This document shows, in pieces, positions 56,178 to 64,000 of a DNA stretch of 64,000 nucleotides. Location of the stretch: positions 1-64,000 of the forward strand of contig NZ_JXAL01000022.1 in NCBI RefSeq assembly GCF_000829465.1. The letters run 5' to 3'. The translations under genes were made by a program, and so were the position numbers. The notes under the pieces were generated by a model. It was given only the letters and a program-made list of their open reading frames with translations, ran no database searches and had not been told where the DNA came from. Positions within the stretch are counted from its first letter, which is position 1, and each line of letters begins with the position of its first letter. Source of the DNA: Cohnella kolymensis (GTDB lineage Bacteria; Bacillota; Bacilli; Paenibacillales; Paenibacillaceae).

Positions 56178-57333
56178 AATCAATTTTGAATATTACGAGG
56201 TAGACTTGTTAATTTTATCGGACGATAATTTTTATCTTTCTCAATTAACAACAAATGTAAATATAAAACACTCACCAGTGGAAGTTAAAATGTTGTTTTC
56301 ACCTTTAAGAAAGGCAGCTTGGATATCTATAAAACAGAAGCAATGGAAATTTATTAAGGCTAAAATTGAAATTGCTTTTAGATCTAAGATCTATAAGCTG
56401 TTAAACCAGCATCAAAAGTTATATGAGCTTTGGAATATTCAGAATAAATTAATTCCCACAATCGATGGTGTATACGACGTTGCTGTAGGATATTTACAAG
56501 GAGTATCAATTTACTTTGTTGTTGATAAAGTTAAGGCAAGAAAAAAGATCGGGTGGATTCACAATGACTATCGATTGTCCAATATGAATAACACATATGA
56601 CGAGAAGTTTTTTAACACACTAGATGCTATATATTCTGTATCATTGGCAAGCAAGGAAAGCTTTTTGTCAGTTTTTCCGCAATTAAGTAATAAAATCAAA
56701 ACAATGTACAATATTGTCACAGAAGATGTTATAAGACAGAGATCGGAAGAAGAAGTAGTATTTGATACTACATATGAAGGCGTTGTAATTGTTACTGTAG
56801 GAAGATTACACCCACAAAAAGGATACGATATTGTAGTAAAAGTTTGTGAGAAACTTTGTAAAGATAATGTTGAATTTAAGTGGTATGTAATCGGCAAGGG
56901 GCCTTTACAAAAGGAAATTTTGAAAAAAGCAGTTCAATTAGGAGTCTCACATAGACTAATACTACTAGGTGAAAAAGAGAATCCCTACCCGTATGTAAAA
57001 GCCTGTGATGTTTATGTGCAGCCTTCTATAGCTGAAGGCTTTGGTATTGCTGTTCAGGAGGCTAAAATTTTAAACCGTCCAATTATTGTAACAGATTGTC
57101 CTGCAATGAAAGAGCAAATACAGCATCTACATAATGGATTAGTTGTTAGAAAAAATGCTGAGAGTGTCTATGAAGCACTGAAACTACTGATAGAAAACCC
57201 CACGATGCGTAAACAATTCACTGATACTCTCAGCCATAGTCAATATTCTTCAGAGAGGGAGATGCAGACTTTATATCAAGCCCTTGGTGACAGTGATACA
57301 TTTTCAAAACAAGAAGGAAAACTTGTTACATGA
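56104..57333 (+). CDS. Glycosyltransferase family 4
   Basis: 409 residues, GT-B fold. N-terminal glycine loop: MKILFVISSLTSGGAERALV. The C-terminal domain includes VTVGRLHPQKGYDIVVKVCE and VQPSIAEGFGIAVQEAKILN with the donor-binding Glu residues. It resembles GalNAc- or galactosyl-transferases of capsule loci; the donor is unknown. It starts within the end of the wzy gene and overlaps wzx by four bases, consistent with one operon. Confidence 0.9.
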   Translation: MKILFVISSLTSGGAERALVSMLNKINFEYYEVDLLILSDDNFYLSQLTTNVNIKHSPVEVKMLFSPLRKAAWISIKQKQWKFIKAKIEIAFRSKIYKLLNQHQKLYELWNIQNKLIPTIDGVYDVAVGYLQGVSIYFVVDKVKARKKIGWIHNDYRLSNMNNTYDEKFFNTLDAIYSVSLASKESFLSVFPQLSNKIKTMYNIVTEDVIRQRSEEEVVFDTTYEGVVIVTVGRLHPQKGYDIVVKVCEKLCKDNVEFKWYVIGKGPLQKEILKKAVQLGVSHRLILLGEKENPYPYVKACDVYVQPSIAEGFGIAVQEAKILNRPIIVTDCPAMKEQIQHLHNGLVVRKNAESVYEALKLLIENPTMRKQFTDTLSHSQYSSEREMQTLYQALGDSDTFSKQEGKLVT

Positions 57334-58992
57334 AAAGTAGAAGAACAGCTGCTGTTAAAAATATTATTGTGATCACAATATACCAGTTGTTCACAATAAT
57401 TCTGGGGTTTATTATTCCGAAATTATTTTTAACCACATATGGTCCGTCTATTCACGGCCTTACGTCATCCATTACAAATATAATGAATTATGTTCTACTA
57501 CTAAATGCTGGATTAAATATAGCTTCTACACAATCACTCTACGAACCATTAAGCCAGAATAACATAAAACGCATTAACGAAGTTTTAAATGCAATAAAAT
57601 TGTATTATTACAACACCGGAATAGTGTTATTTATTGTCATAACAATAATTGCGACTATATTACCGGTATTGATAAATGATGTACCAAGAGAAACTGTATT
57701 TTGGCTGATGCTTGTTATGGGTTTACAGACTACTTTGGATTGTTTTCTTTTGAGCAAATACCGAGTCTTACTACAAGCTGATCAGAAATTATATATTTCA
57801 TTTATTTTTAGCATCATTGTATTGGTATTAAGAGGTACTATTCAAATTGTATTAATATCAAATAATTACTCCGTCGTAGCTGTACAGTCTATTCCTGCCT
57901 TACTGCAGCTTATTACAATGTTACTACAGAATATGTATGTTCGATATTATTACCCAATGTTAGATGGTAAAGTAAAGCCGGATAAAACGGCATTGGCAAA
58001 GCGATGGTCAGCTTTTGTGCACCAAATTTCAGGATTAATTGTGAATAATAAAGATATACTACTGCTGACCACAACTGGAAACATGATTTTAGTCAGTATA
58101 TATAGTGTTTATCAATTGGTATTTTCACAGCTTTATAATTTAATGACAACTGTATTTTCACAGGGAAGTGTAGCTGGTTTTGGTCACTTACTGGCTTCAG
58201 GTAGTAAGGAATCTTTAAGATCAAACTATAGTACTTATGAATACATTTACTTTATATTTATATCTATTGTTTATTCAATAACCGCCATAATGATATTACC
58301 TTTTGTCAACTTATTTACTGCGGGAGTAGAGGATGTATACTATGTCGATCCAAAACTTGCTGTATTATTCATAATTATTGGAATGTTAAATAACTTTAGA
58401 GTTCCAGGAGTCACGCTTATAAATGCTGGAGGTTATTATAAAGAAACACAGTGGCGAGCGATAACTGAGGCGCTTATTAATTTATCCAGCTCATTAGTAT
58501 TTATGCAATTCATGGGGGTGTATGGAATATTATTGGGGACGGTTGTCTCATTCATCTATAGGACTATTGATACTTTAATTTTTAGTAACAAGCATATACT
58601 CAACCAATCCCCTAATCATTCCATACTGCGTTCATTGCGTGTAATTGCTGTTGTAGTATGCAGTATTATTTTTTTTTCATTTTGTTTTTCCAATTGAAGT
58701 ACAATCTTGGACTAATTGGTTAATCAAAGGGATTATCGTTGGAATATTTTCTGTTATAATATCTACTATTTTTAATTTTATTTATGAATACCAAGAAGGA
58801 AGCAATATATACTTTCTACTCAAGGGAGTCTTAACTACTAAAAAAAAAGATCACATATGGCCAAGAGAGAAGTCCAAAAAAATGAAATTTAATATGATTC
58901 TAATTAACACTAAACAGTTACAAAAGTGGATTGGATTATCATACCAGTATTGTTCATCTTCCAAACTAAGGAGAATGATTACCTATGTATAA
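57330..58992 (+). CDS. Polysaccharide flippase Wzx-like (one frame break near 58670)
   Basis: About 554 residues when bridged, with 12-14 membrane helices starting NIIVITIYQLFTIILGFIIP, in the MATE/MOP exporter pattern of Wzx proteins. It flips the lipid-linked repeat unit across the membrane for Wzy. The frame ends early at 58697 after a run of nine T (58669-58677). In another frame the sequence continues with a further helix (WLIKGIIVGIFSVIISTIF) and a basic tail to 58992, as expected for the family C-terminus, so a one-base homopolymer error is likely. It overlaps ugd by eight bases if read through. Confidence 0.82.
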
Positions 58993-60361
58993 AATTGCCG
59001 TTGCAGGAACAGGGTATGTAGGTTTAGTGGCGGGTGTATGTTTTGCTGAAGTGGGCCATCAAGTGACATGTGTAGACATTGATGAGAAAAAAGTAGCTTT
59101 AATGAAGTCTGGAGTTTCTCCTATTTATGAAGCTGGTTTAACAGAATTAATGCTCAAGAATTATGCAAGCGGAAGAATCGATTATACAACAGATTATAAA
59201 TCAGCTTACAAGGATGCGGATGCGATCTTTATCGGTGTGGGTACTCCTGAACAGCCGGACGGTTCGGCAAATCTGTCACATATCGCGACTGTTGCAAGAC
59301 AAATTGCCGAAACGATTGAAAAGGACTGTCTTGTAGTTGTAAAATCTACGGTCCCGGTTGGCACAAATGATAAGGTGGAACAGTTTATCCAGGACTTTCT
59401 GATCCGCGACGTGAAAGTAGACGTGGCCTCCAATCCTGAGTTCTTGGCACAAGGCTCTGCCGTGGATGATACACTGCATGCGGAAAGAATAATTATTGGT
59501 ACCGAAAGCAAGTGGGCTGAAGAGCTGCTAACGAAAATCTATAGGCCTTTTCATATACCTATAGTTTCTGTAAATAGAAGATCGGCAGAGATGATCAAAT
59601 ATGCATCGAATGATTTCCTTGCACTTAAAATTTCTTATATGAATGATATCGCCAACCTTTGCGAATTGGTTGGTGCGGACATTCAAGACGTTGCAATAGG
59701 GATGAGTTTCGATGAGCGTATCGGAAATAAATTCCTTAATGCGGGCATTGGCTTTGGGGGATCTTGTTTCCCTAAAGATACAAAAGCTTTGGACTATATT
59801 GCAAGACAGCATGGTTATGAATTGAAAACCGTTAAGGCTGCTATTGATGTTAATAAACAACAAAAGCGGGTCTTATACGAAAAAGCTAGCAAAAGACTTA
59901 TTACATTTAATGGGTTGAAGGTAGCGGTTTTAGGTTTAACCTTTAAGCCTGGTACAGACGATCTCAGGGAAGCGGCGTCTCTTGCGAATATTCCTTTATT
60001 ATTAGAGCAAGGCGCAGATATCTATGCGTATGATCCTGTTGGAGCGGACAACTTTGAAAGACTATATCCAGCAGGTAAGAATGGCACAGGTAGCATTACC
60101 TATGTTGCGAAAATTGAACATGCATTAAAAGATGCCAGTGTCTGCTTTATCTTTACCGAATGGGGAGAGATCAAAGCAGTATTGCCAGAAACCTATAAGA
60201 GTTTGATGAGAACTCCTTTGGTGTATGACGGGAGAAATATATATCATGTTCAAAAGATGCAGGACGCAGGCGTCGAGTATTACTCCATAGGAAGAAAACC
60301 TGCAAGAAAAGACGGGCTAAAGGAGTCGAAGAACTTTGAATTACAAACCTCTGGATCCTAG
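58985..60361 (+). CDS. ugd: UDP-glucose 6-dehydrogenase
   Basis: 458 residues. The NAD-binding start is KIAVAGTGYVGLVAGVCFAE. The catalytic Cys is in GIGFGGSCFPKDTKAL, with the catalytic Lys in SNDFLALKISYMNDIANL. The C-terminal UDP-binding domain follows (VLGLTFKPGTDDLREAASLA). It oxidises UDP-glucose to UDP-glucuronate and is a known target of BY-kinases. AAGGAGA lies 11 bases before the ATG. The 25-residue tail after YYSIGRKPARKDG is variable in the family. Confidence 0.96.
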   Translation: MYKIAVAGTGYVGLVAGVCFAEVGHQVTCVDIDEKKVALMKSGVSPIYEAGLTELMLKNYASGRIDYTTDYKSAYKDADAIFIGVGTPEQPDGSANLSHIATVARQIAETIEKDCLVVVKSTVPVGTNDKVEQFIQDFLIRDVKVDVASNPEFLAQGSAVDDTLHAERIIIGTESKWAEELLTKIYRPFHIPIVSVNRRSAEMIKYASNDFLALKISYMNDIANLCELVGADIQDVAIGMSFDERIGNKFLNAGIGFGGSCFPKDTKALDYIARQHGYELKTVKAAIDVNKQQKRVLYEKASKRLITFNGLKVAVLGLTFKPGTDDLREAASLANIPLLLEQGADIYAYDPVGADNFERLYPAGKNGTGSITYVAKIEHALKDASVCFIFTEWGEIKAVLPETYKSLMRTPLVYDGRNIYHVQKMQDAGVEYYSIGRKPARKDGLKESKNFELQTSGS

Positions 60362-61367
60362 TAAAACATACCTTATCACAGGGGCGGCAGGGTTCATAGG
60401 ATATTACTTATCAAGGAAACTACTGGATCAGGGCTGCCAGGTAGTTGGTGTAGATAATTTCAACGACTACTATGATGTTAATCTTAAATTTGCACGTTTG
60501 GAATTATTAAAACCTTATGAAAAATTTATGATTATAGAAGCGGATATTTCAGACAAGACAAACATTATGAATATCTTTGAAAACCATAAACCAGATGTAG
60601 TGGTGAATTTGGCTGCGCAAGCCGGAGTGCGTTATTCTATCGAGCATCCAGACGTATATATCCAAAGTAATATCATTGGTTTTTACAACATACTTGAAGC
60701 ATGTCGGCATAGCCCTGTCGAACACCTTCTGTACGCTTCGTCTAGCTCGGTCTATGGTGCGAATAAGAAAGTACCTTTTGAAGAATCTGATTTTGTCGAT
60801 AACCCCGTATCACTTTACGCATCGACAAAGAAATCAAATGAGTTGATGGCTCATACATATAGTCACCTATATAATATTCCGGCTACAGGACTTCGCTTTT
60901 TTACTGTCTATGGTCCAATGGGACGGCCAGATATGGCCTATTTTGGATTCACCGATAAGTATTTTTCCGGTCAGCCCATTAAGATTTTTAACAACGGTGA
61001 TTTTGAAAACGACTTATATAGAGATTTCACGTACATTGATGACATTGTAGAGGGCATTGAGCGATTGCTTTGCAATCCTTCTGTTGGACATGATAATGTC
61101 CCTCACAAAATATTTAATATTGGGAACAAAAAGCCGGAAAAATTGATGGTATTTATTGAAAAGTTGGAGAAGTGTTTGAGTGATGCGCTAGGTAGAGAAG
61201 TTTTATTTGAGAAGGTGTTTGAGCCAATTAAGCCTGGTGATGTACCAGCGACTTACGCAAGTACTGATTTGTTGCAGAAAGCAGTAGGATTTCAGCCTAG
61301 CACATCGATTGAAGAAGGATTGCACAAGTTCGCACAATGGTATGTCGACTATTATAATGTGCAGTAA
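60336..61367 (+). CDS. NAD-dependent epimerase (UDP-glucuronate 4-epimerase type)
   Basis: 343 residues, extended SDR. The Rossmann motif is YLITGAAGFIGYYLSRKLLD. The catalytic Ser and YxxxK are in YASSSSVYGANKKVPF and SLYASTKKSNELMAHTYSHL. The substrate loop RFFTVYGPMGRPDMAYFGFT is typical of uronate 4-epimerases (CapI/WbnF group). It lies directly after ugd, with a 26-base overlap, so it should turn UDP-GlcA into UDP-GalA. The start is TTG 60336 behind AAAGGAG. Confidence 0.93.
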   Translation: MNYKPLDPSKTYLITGAAGFIGYYLSRKLLDQGCQVVGVDNFNDYYDVNLKFARLELLKPYEKFMIIEADISDKTNIMNIFENHKPDVVVNLAAQAGVRYSIEHPDVYIQSNIIGFYNILEACRHSPVEHLLYASSSSVYGANKKVPFEESDFVDNPVSLYASTKKSNELMAHTYSHLYNIPATGLRFFTVYGPMGRPDMAYFGFTDKYFSGQPIKIFNNGDFENDLYRDFTYIDDIVEGIERLLCNPSVGHDNVPHKIFNIGNKKPEKLMVFIEKLEKCLSDALGREVLFEKVFEPIKPGDVPATYASTDLLQKAVGFQPSTSIEEGLHKFAQWYVDYYNVQ

Positions 61368-61402
61368 GAAATTTTCCTATGTATGGTAGAGAAGGTGACT
61401 GA

Positions 61403-62062
61403 ATGCAAAAGAAGAGAAAGTTTATATGGAAAAGTTTAATGCTATGGTCCCTTGTTTTTATTCTAGCTACAGGAGTTTCAGGTCTGTTAGCGGTCAATTA
61501 TTCTGCGAATAAAGTGATTGACGCTATGGCGAGAAGTATTGAGACGGAAATTACTGTAGAACCATCGTCTTCCAATCAATCTGCTCTACCAACAGTGACA
61601 GAGTCAAAAACCACAAGTATGAACCAAGGATCTGACTCTGTTGCCATCCAGCCTGGAGCTAGTCAGCAAAACGGACAGGCATCTTCAGTTAACACTAGTT
61701 CAGAGCAACCATCAGGTAAAGTGGACTCAGTTACTAGAGAGTCAGATAAGGTAGGGGTATATTCGTCAGAAGTATCCACAAATAAAGTGAAAGCAATTAA
61801 AGAGGAAGTGACAATCGCCGAGAAAGCAAGCGTTACTTCCATTCTAATGAGAAATCTCAACCTATCAGATCTTAAAATGTTACAGGAAATGGCTGGTGGC
61901 GGAATGACCGTAGATGAAAAACGTGATGCGCGAAAAGTGCTTTTAGAAAAGCTTAGTCCCGAAGAGTACAACAAGTTAGTGGCTATAGCTAAGAAATACG
62001 GTGTGAGTCGGGGGAAAAACTATGACGAAGCCGAGAAGGAAGAGGCCGAAGCTGCAAAATAG
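61403..62062 (+). CDS. Membrane-anchored protein of unknown function
   Basis: 219 residues: a basic N-terminus, one membrane helix (SLVFILATGVSGLLAVNYSA), a long Ser/Thr/Gln-rich spacer (about residues 50-120), then a helical end with SVTSILMRNLNLSDLKMLQE, MTVDEKRDARKVLLEKLSPE and EYNKLVAIAKKYGVSRGKNY. Orientation should be N-in, with the helical domain outside. No family is recognised. GAAGGTGACTGA precedes the ATG. It begins 35 bases after the epimerase, and its stop overlaps the next gene by 41 bases, so it belongs to the polysaccharide transcription unit or to a three-gene module following it. Confidence 0.7.
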   Translation: MQKKRKFIWKSLMLWSLVFILATGVSGLLAVNYSANKVIDAMARSIETEITVEPSSSNQSALPTVTESKTTSMNQGSDSVAIQPGASQQNGQASSVNTSSEQPSGKVDSVTRESDKVGVYSSEVSTNKVKAIKEEVTIAEKASVTSILMRNLNLSDLKMLQEMAGGGMTVDEKRDARKVLLEKLSPEEYNKLVAIAKKYGVSRGKNYDEAEKEEAEAAK

Positions 62063-62702
62063 ATACTTGCTGATGTCAGCTCTGTTAGTTATGGGAGTAT
62101 TCACTGTTCTTTATATAGATATACGATCAACTTCTGAAATGCTAGTTTCGCAGGATCCCGAAAGTACTTCCACGTCAGAAGTTACACCTCAGAACGTACC
62201 TTCTAATAATGCATCAAGTGATCCACCGCAAACTTCGAAATCTCTTGAGCAACACGATCACCCCACGATGGCAACACGTTTTACAGAGTCGCCAACTTCC
62301 GACGACACCCCTAACAGTTACAGCAAACAAGAGCCCATATTTACCGAAAATCAAACTTCGGCCAAAAGCGAAATTGACAATCTATACGAATCCGAGATTA
62401 ACTGGCTAAGAAGTGAATGTCAGTCAAAAAGTAACCAACTGTTACAAAAGATGATAAACGAAGTGAAGAGCAACGAGGAAGTGACGATAAAAACACTGCA
62501 GTCTAAGTTTCTTGGACAACTGTTAATAGCGGAAGCGGGCTGCGATGGCAGTTTTCAAACGATACTAAACAAGGCCACCGCTGATTATCAGGAGGCAGGT
62601 ATTCCGGTAACCGACATGCCGGCTTGGAAGAGTCAATATCAGAAAGAGAAAGCCGCAGTTCGAGCATCGGCAATTGCCCAGCTGGCATCTGCAATCAAAT
62701 AA
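62022..62702 (+). CDS. Membrane-anchored protein with two-cysteine helical domain
   Basis: 226 residues: one membrane helix (LLMSALLVMGVFTVLYIDI), a Ser/Thr/Pro-rich spacer of about 90 residues, and a C-terminal helical domain of about 105 residues starting ESEINWLRSECQSKSNQLLQ, with a second Cys in AEAGCDGSFQTILNKATADY. This C-terminal domain aligns by eye with the end of the next gene product (same Cys spacing and the F--I-N-A pattern), so the two are paralogous there. Function unknown. ATG 62022 has GGGGGA in front and lies inside the end of the preceding gene. Confidence 0.7.
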   Translation: MTKPRRKRPKLQNRYLLMSALLVMGVFTVLYIDIRSTSEMLVSQDPESTSTSEVTPQNVPSNNASSDPPQTSKSLEQHDHPTMATRFTESPTSDDTPNSYSKQEPIFTENQTSAKSEIDNLYESEINWLRSECQSKSNQLLQKMINEVKSNEEVTIKTLQSKFLGQLLIAEAGCDGSFQTILNKATADYQEAGIPVTDMPAWKSQYQKEKAAVRASAIAQLASAIK

Positions 62703-62720
62703 GGAGAAGGAGATGTTAGC

Positions 62721-63752
62721 ATGCATTTGAAACGGAAGTCTACAGTAGCAATGGTCGGGTTGGCCGTAGCTATTATATTGTTTTTCCATGTAACCATAGT
62801 TTCTGCGGCCTCAGGCACCGTAAAAGTGAAATCACAAGAGCTGCAACTGGTATTCGACGGTAAGACATTGGTGCTGCCTCAAGGTCAATACATATTTGCG
62901 GTTAAAGGTACCAATTACGTACCGTTACGCTTCTTCTCTTATGCCCTAAAAAAGAATGTTCAATGGAATGCCGATACGAGCACGGTAATGGTCACTGAGC
63001 CCACTAGTTTGGAGCTTCTTTTGCTGAATGAGTATTTGATGAACGCAATTGGTATGGAAGGAAAAGCTGCTGCCAAGGGTGGCGTCAATGTTTCCGTTAC
63101 ACCGATTCAAGCGAAGTTCAACTTTGAAGGCGAGACGAAGCCGATTCCGTCCGGGCAATCAGCGTATAGTTTCAATGGTTCGATATACGTCCCGGTTCGT
63201 TTCATGTCGGAATCCGTGGGGATCCAAATCCAATGGGATGGAAAAGCTGGTCGGGTTATCGCGGAATCGCCTGCTTTTGAACCGGCAAATGACGGAGCTC
63301 ATACCGGACATGATGGTGATCACGGTGCATCAACAGGTGACGGACATACTGGAACCGGCACAGCAGGTGGCGGAGCGGGCAGCGGTGGAAGCGGTGGTGG
63401 AGCACTCCCTGGAACAGGTGCTGGCGGAGGCGCAGCGCCAATGACTTATGAAGCAATAACAACAAGCGCGGAATCCCGGTTACAGAGCTTGAAAACTGAC
63501 TGCCAGAATCAGTTGCTGCCATTGGGTATGGACTTGATCCGTGGTGACAGCGGAAAAACGCAGCAGCAGTTGATCGACGAAATAAACGGCGTCATTAATC
63601 AATGCACCACACAGTTTAATCAAATTGTTAACGAAGCGGAGCGGCAGCTGACGGCTAATGGTCATAGTACGGCGATCATCGCAGAGTATCGGCAGGCATT
63701 CGAAGACCAGATGAATGAAGGCAAACAAATGCTCAAAGACTTGGCCGGCTAA
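62721..63752 (+). CDS. Secreted copper-amine-oxidase-N (stalk) domain protein with two-cysteine C-terminal domain
   Basis: 343 residues. Signal peptide (VAMVGLAVAIILFFHVTIVS, cleavage near SAASG), then two copies of the stalk/copper-amine-oxidase N domain (GTNYVPLRFFSYALKKNVQW and GSIYVPVRFMSESVGIQIQW), a Gly/His/Ala-rich flexible linker (about residues 195-240), and a helical domain with LKTDCQNQLLPLGMD and NQCTTQFNQIVNEAERQL that matches the end of the previous protein. Stalk domains occur in Paenibacillus and Bacillus exoproteins and probably bind cell-wall or extracellular polymers; no amine oxidase activity is implied. GGAGAAGGAG precedes the ATG. Intact. Confidence 0.8.
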   Translation: MHLKRKSTVAMVGLAVAIILFFHVTIVSAASGTVKVKSQELQLVFDGKTLVLPQGQYIFAVKGTNYVPLRFFSYALKKNVQWNADTSTVMVTEPTSLELLLLNEYLMNAIGMEGKAAAKGGVNVSVTPIQAKFNFEGETKPIPSGQSAYSFNGSIYVPVRFMSESVGIQIQWDGKAGRVIAESPAFEPANDGAHTGHDGDHGASTGDGHTGTGTAGGGAGSGGSGGGALPGTGAGGGAAPMTYEAITTSAESRLQSLKTDCQNQLLPLGMDLIRGDSGKTQQQLIDEINGVINQCTTQFNQIVNEAERQLTANGHSTAIIAEYRQAFEDQMNEGKQMLKDLAG

Positions 63753-63850
63753 GTGTGGGACTGAGTAGAACTCTAGCTCAATCTTTTGGTGAGTTTTGCC
63801 GATACCTATGTTATCATCGGCTCAATCCAACCGAAAAAGAGGTCGAATCC

Positions 63851-64000
63851 ATGTCCAATGAACTGAATGTTGCGAACTGTCCCCGCTGCAACGCTATCTT
63901 CCAAATGAACTCGCGCAACTTATGTTCGAATTGCTCGGCAGAGGATGACCGCCAGCTTCATCTAATTGAGAGTATATTAAAGCGCAATCGGCATTTAACG
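63851..64000 (+). CDS. Flagellar-operon zinc protein YvyF (TIGR03826-type), start only
   Basis: The first 50 codons are in the window. The Cys pairs in VANCPRCNAIFQ and RNLCSNCSAEDD, then a helix (IESILKRNRHL), match the small zinc-binding YvyF family encoded before flgM-flgN-flgK in Bacillus and Paenibacillus. Its role is unknown but tied to motility. GAGGTCG precedes the ATG, and TATGTTATCAT around 63811 may be a minus-10. The gene runs off the end. Confidence 0.78.
   Translation, partial: MSNELNVANCPRCNAIFQMNSRNLCSNCSAEDDRQLHLIESILKRNRHLT

Overview
The window reads as chromosome of a Gram-positive, spore-forming Firmicute, most likely a Paenibacillaceae member (Paenibacillus/Cohnella-like). 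Evidence is the gene order ymxH-like/pgeF/ylmE/sepF/ylmG/ylmH/divIVA/T-box-ileS, then yteA, lspA, rluD, an LL-diaminopimelate aminotransferase, a PyrR-attenuated pyrimidine operon, an SLH-domain surface protein inside an exopolysaccharide locus, and the flagellar-operon zinc protein YvyF at the right edge. Codon use is GC-rich in the housekeeping part and visibly AT-rich in the glycosyltransferase part. No rRNA, tRNA or CRISPR array was seen.

Layout. 1-600: a homopolymer-rich stretch that looks artificial, then a decayed IS1595-type transposase cut by a dispersed repeat (called R1 here). 675-8700: division/sporulation cluster and a T-box-controlled type-2 isoleucyl-tRNA synthetase. 8714-9581: a gene-free array of 17 R1 copies, nine in one orientation followed by eight in the other. 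9610-13413: yteA, lspA, rluD, dapL. 13439-21483: pyr attenuator and pyrR-pyrC-carA-carB-pyrF-pyrE, with no pyrB and no pyrK/pyrD. 21585-27967: an AT-rich greA and, convergent to it, a five-gene oligopeptide ABC transporter with a clear sigma-A promoter carrying an inverted repeat. 28186-39890: an accessory patchwork of single small genes, gene stumps and broken IS21 and IS110 transposases, punctuated by 11 same-orientation copies of a second dispersed hairpin repeat (R2). 40080-42281: two adjacent membrane J-domain proteins. 42304-61367: a Wzy-type capsule/exopolysaccharide locus. 61403-63752: three linked surface-protein genes of unknown function. 63851-end: start of yvyF.

How the genes work together. 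The sepF-divIVA block serves septum placement. The pyr operon makes UMP, which feeds the UDP-sugars used downstream (GalU, Ugd, epimerase). In the polysaccharide locus a BY-kinase pair (Wzz-like adaptor plus kinase) and a PHP phosphatase control chain length. A CapD-type dehydratase, an aminotransferase and a phosphosugar transferase load the first, probably 4-amino-4,6-dideoxy, sugar onto undecaprenyl phosphate. Four glycosyltransferases, Wzy and Wzx finish the repeat unit, and Ugd plus an epimerase supply uronic acids, so an acidic polymer is expected.

A caution for the whole window: at least 12 genes carry one to three single-base frame breaks, many in homopolymers and several in genes such as ileS that cannot be dispensed with. 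Most are probably sequencing errors, and those genes are annotated here as single reading units across the breaks.

The points most worth following up are the R2 cassette-like region, the R1 convergent array, the abutment of R1 or R2 on several truncated genes, the J-domain/tandem-repeat pair, and the shared two-cysteine domain downstream of the polysaccharide genes.
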